Shown: positions 56,408 to 64,000 of the stretch, in pieces
Position numbering within the stretch: position 1 is the stretch's first letter
How the letters are laid out: every line of letters begins with the position of its first letter
Source: Prinsepia uniflora
Lineage: Eukaryota > Streptophyta > Magnoliopsida > Rosales > Rosaceae
Reading direction: 5' to 3'
Assembly: GCA_032719365.1 (NCBI GenBank)
Contig: CM064875.1
Coordinates: 35,486,693 to 35,550,692, forward strand
DNA: 64,000 nucleotides
Position numbers and translations under genes: made by a program
Notes under the pieces: generated by a model
The model's input: only the letters and a program-made list of their open reading frames with translations
Database searches by the model: none
What the model was told of the DNA's origin: nothing

Positions 56408-58395
56408 TGATAGGAAACATCCCAATCCTCCTAGATTATTGTGGGATGTGCCTTGCTCCCGTTTGACACCACGTGCCAGATTAGGGATAGAACCGTAAGC
56501 CACTCGGGGTTATCAGAGTGCACAATGACTTGTGGAGTCCACAGTGGCATGTGATGTCGCAGTGTATGCTACAGCCCGCATAAAGGGTATCAAAGACATT
56601 AAAAGCAATATAATCAGTTTAAAAAGAATATTGAAAATAAACATTTATACCCTTCACGTAAAAGCATGCATGCATCATAAAATAGGTATTTCAAATACTT
56701 TCATAAAAGCCAATCAATTTCAATTTTATGTAATCTAAAAACCAACAGAATTTCTTTTCTCAAACCACTGGGCCTTAGCCCAAAACCATAGATCAAACCA
56801 AGTGTAAAACTGTAAATCGAATCATATAGGTCATTGCCAAATCATCTGAAAACTATATGAAAACAGTCATGATATCACAGAAATACGAAACACATATCAA
56901 GCAATCGAACCTGCTAGATCACATATCACCGAGTCTTTAAACTCAAATATCATATCAGGCCTTCCTAGGTAACGAGTCTTTAAACTCAATAACAGGCCTC
57001 CAGGGGAAATTAATAACTGAGTTTTTAAACTCACGAGTTTTTAAACTCAAATAATACTGGACCCTCCCTTCATCAATCAATCAACGAGTTTTTAAACTCA
57101 ATGGGTCTTTAACCCAAATCATACGAGATCAAAAAAATCCAAGTTATATCACCTTTCAAATCAAAACCTAATCCATAAATCTATTTTATCAAATCCGAAT
57201 CCGAAATCACTTTAAAACTGAAATCCTAATTTGAAATCACATTTATCGAAATGGGACTCGGGCCCGAATTCACTTTTCCAAAACCAATATCATTTCATCA
57301 AAACCACAATCCAAATACAGTACATACAAAAGGTATGAAATCATCCATCAAAACCAGTATTAAACACAACATATATGATCACAACATAAAATCATATCCT
57401 CGAAAAACGTGTAAATACGAAAATCAGATCGAAATACACGCAAATATGTAAATCATAAATATTACAATCATAAGGATAGAAATCACATATAGAAAACATA
57501 TAAAGCAGTTACGCATGCATTATAATTTAGAAAATAAAGTCCACTCACAAATCGTCCTAGCTATCGCCTCGATACGAGCGCCATACGCCTTTCTGGGCCA
57601 CATTACTATCAATGGAACCTCCGGACCTGTCTAAATCACACCCGAGGTTCACTAACTACCTCAAATAACCTAACATTAAATCCCCCAATTTTCGGGATTT
57701 TTAAACATATTTAACATAGAACCTACACCTTCGGACACTCAAAACTACCCCGAAATGGTTTCAGATCGATTCAAAATTTGTCCCAAAATGATAATTACAT
57801 TGAAAGGATAAAATGACATAATGACCGTGCCTCAAAATATGGGCCCATGCGCCCTCAGGTGGCACCCAAAGCCACTGTGCGTGAAACCCACGCGCCAGTG
57901 AATAATCATCTACAACCTCCAGACGAACCCGATTCAAACCAGTTCTCTGGTTTTCGGTTCGACCGGACTGACGAGACCTGTTCTCTCCTTCATTTCTAAC
58001 CCATTTCAACCCCTTTTGTTCCTGTCTCTTCATCTCAACATGTTTCAAGCTATGTGACCAAAACCGTGAAAAACCATCTATATTTACCTATTGGATCGTT
58101 GAACAGAGAACTCAGAATTATCGTCGTATAGTTCTCGTGATTCTCGCCACCGTTGGCCCTATTTCGAAGCTCAACACACTCGCCTCAACCCCTAGAACAT
58201 AATCCAATGAACTAAATCAATCAATAAGCCACAAATCATGATCTGCCATTTTTCGAACCAAAACAGGGTTCTCAGGTTTCACAATCACCGTGTCGTCGTT
58301 GCACCGTCGTGGCCACCACCACCATCGTCTCGATTCCTTCTTTCCTTTTTTTTTTCCACAAATCATAAGCAACTAATGAAGTTTGAGGGAGTTTT
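56408..58395 (-). mobile_element. Long LTR (variant E), minus strand, interrupted
   Basis: It starts TGATAGGAAACATCCCAATCC, a diverged TGACAGGACCCATCCC. It carries family-B-type units with T-rich centres (GAGTTTTTAAACTC, 56935-57110), module GTCCACTCACA (57539-57549) next to GCATGCAT, and a GTGCGTGAAACCCACGCG stem (57877-57896). It is cut at about 58395 by a plus-strand LTR; its remainder must lie further right. Confidence 0.7.
56935..57110 (-). repeat. GAGTTTTTAAACTC / GAGTCTTTAAACTC array
   Basis: Five units of the hairpin motif seen in LTR B, here in reverse orientation. Three have a changed centre and perfect self-complementarity of the arms. Confidence 0.8.
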
Positions 58396-59443
58396 TGATG
58401 ACCCGAAAAAAGAAAAAAGAAAAATTGGAAAAATTGGAAGGAAAAGACGATTTTGCCCTTGGTTATAGGGGCAAAAGTTGACTTTTTGCTCGGGACATTT
58501 TTGGCCGTTTTGTCTGGACCGTTAGATAGGTCTCGAGATGCTGAGTCCGTAGACAAGCGACATGCGACAATCGGAGTTCGGACGTGGAAGTTACGGAGTC
58601 TAGAATTATGAGGGGCATTTTGGTAATTATGTGTTACAGAGACAAAATGGTCTTTTGGGCAGGTGAATGGCTGATTCAGCCGTGTGGGTGAGTCAGTTAG
58701 CTAATTAAGTGACACATGCCACTGTGCAGATGAAAATTAGTGGCATTGATTCCGTTTGATATTTGGATGGGACAAATTCATATATATGCTTGAATTGAAC
58801 ATTCCCCATGTGTGTCTTTCCACCAAAACTGAGCACATGATCATAGGTAATTGATCTCAGTGTTTAAGTAGAAACATGAGGGTTTGAACAGGATCAAGAG
58901 AGGGAGAAAAAAGAATCAACAAGAGAGTGGGTGTGGGAAATTGTAAAGGAAACCCGAAACCCAAAATCGTGGGAGTTCAAAGTGTGAAGAGAATTGTGGT
59001 CGTTTTTCCTTAAAGCAGAAGGGATGTGGACTTTGGATTTTCGAGTTTCAATTCTAGTAATTGGAGGGGTTGAAGGCTGAAATTGGCCATGGAATCCTGT
59101 TTAGAAGGATCCCAGGAAGCTTTGTGATGAATCAATTACTAGAATTTTGATGGAATTGAGGAAATTCGATGGCTGAACAGTGCTCGGGAGTTCTTGGAAA
59201 AGTCGAGTACAAATCGAATGGATTAAGGACCCATTTGCATAACAAAACGGGCGAAGGAGAAGATGAACAGTGTTGGGTGCGTAGACTTCATGTGCAGCAG
59301 CTTGCAGCAGCACGTGAGAATGAATTGAAAGGACTTGGGATTTCAGAAAAGTACCGAAAATTACGGAAAAGCGTGCAGCTTGGAAAACGAGCGGTTTGGA
59401 CGGTGTGTGAGTGGATGTTTGTTTTCTAAATTATGATGCATGC
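58396..59443 (+). mobile_element. 5' part of a plus-strand long LTR, interrupted
   Basis: It begins TGATGACCCG, a diverged TGTAATGACCC, in an A-rich context. The usual early LTR blocks follow (GATTTTGCCC, GTTGACTTTTT, GTAGACAAGCG) and module TGTGAGTGGAT (59406-59416) next to TGATGCATGC. There the next element inserts at 59444. The start position is approximate. Confidence 0.65.
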
Positions 59444-59960
59444 TGTAACGACCCGTCCCGAATTCCTAGATTAGATTAGTGACTAATCACGATTAGTGAG
59501 GCTAATCCGTGATTAGTTGGGCGAAATCGGACGAACGATGTGAAATGACCGTTTTGCCCTTGGGCGTGGCAAAATGTTGACTTTTCATTCGGGAGGTCAA
59601 ATGGATTTTGACCGATGACGGTGACGTAGTTCGTGACGTCATGAGTTCATAGACAGGTGGTACATTCAATTCCGACGTTCGAGGAGGAAGTTATGACGTT
59701 CGGAAGTTTAGGGGCATTTTGGTAATTTTGGTTAAATGGGGTCAAAAGTTGACTTTTTGACCAAGAGGTCCGATGGCCAAGGGCCAAAGACCATTACGTA
59801 GATAAGGACGATACGAATCCGTAGATAGGCGGCACGTCGAATTCGGACGTTCGACGGCGAAGTTACGGTTCACGGAAGCTCAAGTGCACTATTGCATGAA
59901 TTACGAAACGAATTAACTTTTGGACTTTAGTGGGGCCCAGATATTTAATGGAGGCCCAAT

Positions 59961-59986
59961 GGATGGGTGACAAGTGTCACCCATCC
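59961..59986. promoter_or_regulatory. 26-nt LTR palindrome with compensated arm change
   Basis: The arms GGATGGGTGACA and TGTCACCCATCC pair perfectly. Relative to element C (GGATGAGTGACA/TGTCACTCATCC) both arms changed, A to G and T to C, at paired positions. Confidence 0.75.
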
Positions 59987-60934
59987 ACATGCCACCTATA
60001 TTGATTCATGCACCGTGCATTTCTTTCTCCATTTCAAACACACAAAACACAACCCGATCTCACCCTTTTCCTCCCATCCGTGCAAACCAAAACCCATCCA
60101 ACCCAACCCCATATGATCACCTATGAGACCAGAGATGGAAGAGAGGACTGAGGATGGTGGTGGTCGGCCAAGGGCACGCCGCCGTGGATGGTGGAGCCGT
60201 GAAACCCGAAGGTAGCTCGGTTTGTCCCATTTTCCATTTAATTTCAATTCTTGCATTATGGTTGTTTTGGGTGCCTAGGAAGTGATTATTAGGTTGCTAG
60301 GGACTTAATAGGAAGGTTTCTAATGGGTTGGACGGTTGTGAAGCCATGGGAGAATTTTAGAAAGCTTGAACCGTATGGTTCAAGAATTGAACCATGAAAT
60401 TTTGATGTTTAAGGTCGTTTTGGTGATTGGAATTGATAGGGAATGAAGAGATATGAATTATAGGATTAATTAGGGTTGAAATCGGACCAAAATAGAGGGA
60501 GAAAGCTCCTGAACCGTTCACGCCGGTTCGGAACAGTGCTGCTACAGTAACCGTTCCAAAACCAGAAAAAAACCGGTTTTCTGAGGTTAGTGATGATGAA
60601 TAGTATTTTTTACCTTCTAGGAGCGCGTGAGGGTGCGTGGTCCATAATTTGGGAAAGTGTTCAACACGGGAAATCTTCTATTCGATGTAACCAAGATTTT
60701 GGGACTTGTCTCGCGTCAATCGGACATCGTTACGATAGTTTTCAGGGTGTCGGAAGTTTTAGCGTCGGTTTAAAAATAGTTAAAAGTTCGGGAAAATTAC
60801 GGGGCTTTGGTAGGAGGTTAATTAAGTAGTTAGTAACCTTCTATTAAAATTTGGACAGGTTTGGGAGTCCCGATGATGGTGATCGGCTCGGGGAGCCGTA
60901 TGGCACGCAAATCGAGGCGGCAGCTCGGACGGTC

Positions 60935-62351
60935 TGTGAGTGGACCTTATTTTCTAAATTGGTGCATGCATAAATGTTTATTATATGTTTTTAATACTTG
61001 TTTGTGATGCCATGAGTGCATTTTGATGTGTGGTTACGTATAGGCACGTATTTCGAGGTTTCGGCCCTATACGGTGCTTATACGGGTCTGTATGTCTTTA
61101 TTGGTCTAAATGAAAGGTTTTAGATTTCTAAAAGGATAAACTCGGGTATGAGACCTATTTGGTTTTGTCTCGGGCATATGACACTATTTACAACCTTCGG
61201 GTCTAAATCGTGGTCGCGACAGGTGCTATGTGCACGGCGATCGACGATACGACGCTCGCCTCCGGATTGGGATGTGTTCCTTCCGGAGAGGTCACGATGC
61301 ACGATTCATGGTCGGGCAGCCTGAGGAGGCTCGACTTCGGAGTGCTGATGGTTCAGGATAGCGATCGGTGATGAGTGCACCATGATCTTGTGGTGGTCGC
61401 GTCGGTTGATTCGTTCACGGCCACATACCAAGATTGAGAGCGGTCCTGGATGGATGGTTGCACGCATCACTATGATCAGAGTCGTGACTGACCCTTAGAT
61501 ATCGGGCACGATGCCCAGTTGAGTCATATGTTTGGGCACGAGACCCATTTATTTTACGGTTTATGATTTCGGGTCAGGGACCCTAGATGGATTTCCAAGT
61601 TCATGACGGTTTACGGGAACGGGCATGAACTCTGGAAAGGTCATTGTGGTTCATGAAGGTTTATGGGAACCGGTATGATCCTTTGTCAGGTCATTCTGGT
61701 TCATGACGGTTTATGGGAACCGACATGAACCCTTGTTATGGATCATGACGGTTCAAGGGAACCGAGTATGAATGTTTATGTTATGTATATATATGTATTC
61801 ATATACCTTCCTTTACTTCTATTATCTCCTCTGGGGAGGGTCGTTGGCCTGGGTGGACCCCGGAGTAGTCACGGAGCACCGACTGAGTGGAGTCACCCCC
61901 CAGTTGGGTTCCTTACTCTCAGGAAAGCTATGATTACTATTACCTCGGGTAGGGTCAGTGGTCTGCGAACATTGATCTTGACTTTTAGAAGACTCGGATT
62001 GAGACCTAGGTAGCATGCGCGTAGCTTTGGAAACCGTGACAGGATTGGTTGTGTGAATTATATTTGTATATGATATAAATATGATATATGATATGTGATG
62101 TGTGGTTACACAGGATTTGAGCGGTGGCTCGTGTACTTGGTTTCTTTATGGTTTGGGCCGAGTCCCTTATGGATTTGGGCAGTGGCCCGTATGGTCGTTT
62201 TCATTATGGTTCTTTCAATTTTCGTTTTGGGCTTAGTTCCCACATGGTTCTTTTGGTTAAATGGTTTTCGAATGCATGCATGCTTTTTAGTGAAGGGTAC
62301 AATGGCTTTCTTATAAATTGTTTTTACAAACTCTTGTTTTGTCCACTCACA
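60935..62351 (+). repeat. Inverted LTR modules bracketing hairpin array
   Basis: TGTGAGTGGAC and its exact reverse complement GTCCACTCACA lie 1.4 kb apart. GGTGCATGCAT and ATGCATGCATG lie on their inner sides. Between them are GGGCACGATGCCC, GGTATGAGACC-type stems and the CGGTT/AACCG array. Confidence 0.8.
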
Positions 62352-62561
62352 GTTTTTAATGTTTTGACTGCCCTTAAGGTTGACATCGGATGTGGACTGT
62401 AGAAGAGACCGAGATATCACATGCCTCTTCCGGATCCTGGCGTACTCTGATAGCCCGGGAGGGCAAAGGTCGGAAATATCCCTTGTCTGACACTTCGTGT
62501 CAGACGGGAGCAGGGTCATCCCGCACTAATCCCGGGGGGATTGTGATGGGTCCTGTCAGCG

Positions 62562-62573
62562 TGGTATCAGAGC
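62562..62573 (+). other. Primer binding site, initiator tRNA-Met type
   Basis: TGGTATCAGAGC lies three bases after the LTR end at 62558, as in element C. Confidence 0.95.
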
Positions 62574-64000
62574 ATAGGATTGCTCATAGGATGCTTATCA
62601 GAGCGGGGTTGTCTCTGTTCGAGCAACCGTGGAGCTCTTGGAATGTACGCAGGTCGAGGATGTGATATCTCAAGGGGCTACAGTTCGTGGTCAACCTAAT
62701 TGTTGGGATGCCGATACGATAGTTAGTAGGATGGAATCGGGATATGTCTTGGTTCGGCACGGTATGCCGGGGTTGCCATATTTCTGTCGTGGTTGATAGT
62801 GTGGGACCCTATGGAAGGGTGAACGTAACAGTACGTTAGTAGTTTGATCGTGAGACGGTTAGTTGGGATCGTCTTTCACGATGTCGTAGGATCGATTTGA
62901 CGACAGTTCTGAATTGTGACCATCGGTTGGTCGGATTTGGTTGGGTTTGATGGATTTACTGCAGTTGGCAGCCGGATTCGAGGAATCTTGGTTGGACTTA
63001 CGGTAGGATTGGATTGAAATCTTTGCGATGTCGGGACCGCGGAGTCGATCGGATTATTGATTTTACTGCTTTTCGCAGTTGGGTTCAGAGTGACCCTAGG
63101 GCTTGATTGTGGAACCCTACCTTAGGTGTATGATTCGGGAATGTGAGTTGACGATTGATTTGACTTGGACGACTATTCAGATTTGGATTCGTTCGTCGGT
63201 CTAGTCATGTCAGCTTGTGTTGGGACTGTACTTCGCAGTCGGGCTTGTACTTATCGGTTAGGCCTAATTGGTTGTCGTACTACTTTAGTTGTGATGGATT
63301 GTTTGTACAACTAAGGTCATGGACGACCTGTTAGACGACATTGTTTTGGTCGAGTTGCGACTGGTTAGATTGGTTGGACAAGTTATCAGGGTTGGTACTT
63401 GTCGATGGAATCCCAGAGCGGGGATACAGAATAGTTAAATACAGGCGAGTGATTCCGTTGGATGCGAATCTCGGTAGCGATGTCTGGTAGGTAGGTCTGC
63501 ACGAGTCTGTGGCAGGCGCTACTACCAAGAATGGTTGTAGTATGGTTGTTGGTAATCGGGGACGTTCGGGGAGCGTTTCCTTGTCTCGTATGAGTTATCA
63601 GGGTTACTGTACCCAGAGGTGTTGGGTACAAGGGAGGCAGAGTTTCTCCTATTCGCGCAGAGGTACGGGATCGTCGCTCAGTATGAGCGGAGATCCAGGG
63701 TTGTCAGTTTGTACACGGTGTGCTGATACTGATACTGATGTTAGTTTGCTGATACTAGTGGAGGTGATAATGCGTTGGTGCAGGTACTGGCGCTAGTGCT
63801 GGTGATTGTGATGACGGTGAGTTACGAATCGGGATGTGACTCCGTCGTAATGGGCATATGTTCGGTATCTGTGGTTCATGAGTGGATCTCAGATAGAGTT
63901 AAACTGGTTAGGGGACAAGTGGTTGATGTCCAGGTTTGTTGTTTCCAATCTTGTTGGAACTTCGGAATCGCGGGAGGTTGCGATTGAGGTGACGAGAGGA
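62574..64000 (+). mobile_element. Non-coding interior of the right-most element (continues beyond window)
   Basis: It matches the interiors of element 1 (reversed) and element C. The 63509-63796 stretch reads GRSGSVSLSRMSYQG, GRQSFSYSRRGTGSS and GDPGLSVCTRC, resembling a gag tail with half a zinc knuckle, but with no long frame around it. No other coding sequence is recognisable up to the window edge. Confidence 0.7.

Larger units (their letters stand above)
59444..62558 (+). repeat. 5' LTR (A group) of an element running off the window
   Basis: It starts TGTAACGACCCGTCCC and ends GATGGGTCCTGTCA. Landmarks are GATTAGT-G-ACTAATC (59474-59488), a palindrome with fully paired arms (59961-59986), a possible splice donor GAAGGTAGC (about 60208), modules TGTGAGTGGAC (60935-60945) and GTCCACTCACA (62341-62351), the conserved block (61250-61350) and a four-unit hairpin array (about 61600-61765). 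It is the plus-strand counterpart of the solo LTR at 40572. Confidence 0.93.

Overview
This window looks like gene-poor plant nuclear DNA, most likely pericentromeric or otherwise repeat-rich heterochromatin of a flowering plant. The evidence is a Tekay/Del-type Ty3-gypsy retrotransposon with a chromodomain-like tail, an Athila-type gypsy element with a tRNA-Asp-like primer site, a Cassandra TRIM carrying 5S-rRNA-like sequence in its LTRs, a Mutator-like (MULE) transposase and a plant GRF zinc-finger gene. The species cannot be named from sequence alone. No intact host gene was found, nor any tRNA gene, CRISPR array or prokaryotic feature.

Layout. 1-9595: a minus-strand, non-autonomous element with very long LTRs (element 1), with a solo LTR of a second family (B) in its left LTR. 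9596-11776: another minus-strand LTR of the same group. 11815-24691: a complete plus-strand element (element C) with two near-identical 3.27-kb LTRs, whose non-coding interior carries a family-B LTR fragment. 24692-25743 and 51239-54858: the oldest recognisable layer, a GRF zinc-finger gene relic and a MULE transposase relic that face each other. The MULE is split by an Athila element (25744-51238) and by Athila-like LTRs (51769-53466, 54859-56407). A Tekay element (element D, 30310-44429, minus) sits inside the Athila protease region. Inside the right LTR of D are a Cassandra TRIM (39242-39940) and a 3.5-kb solo LTR (40572-44092). This gives four nested layers, mostly with readable 5-bp target duplications (TSDs). 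56408-64000: further long LTRs in both orientations, ending in a plus-strand element (5' LTR 59444-62558, then PBS) that runs off the window.

How the parts relate. Only D and Athila still show gag, protease, reverse transcriptase, RNase H and integrase, all broken by stops and frameshifts. Element 1, element C and the 59444 element share a non-coding interior and would have depended on proteins made by another element. Cassandra has no coding capacity. Its polypurine tract/U3 junction and LTR ends closely resemble those of D, making a D-like Tekay element a plausible helper.

The most unusual signal is in the long LTRs. Several diverged families share one architecture: a near-perfect 26-nt palindrome, paired inverted GTGAGTGGAC/GTCCACTCAC modules next to TGCATGCA, and between those modules a family-specific array of short hairpins. 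The hairpin sequences differ between families while the layout is kept, and some stems show compensating changes. I find no established element type that explains this.
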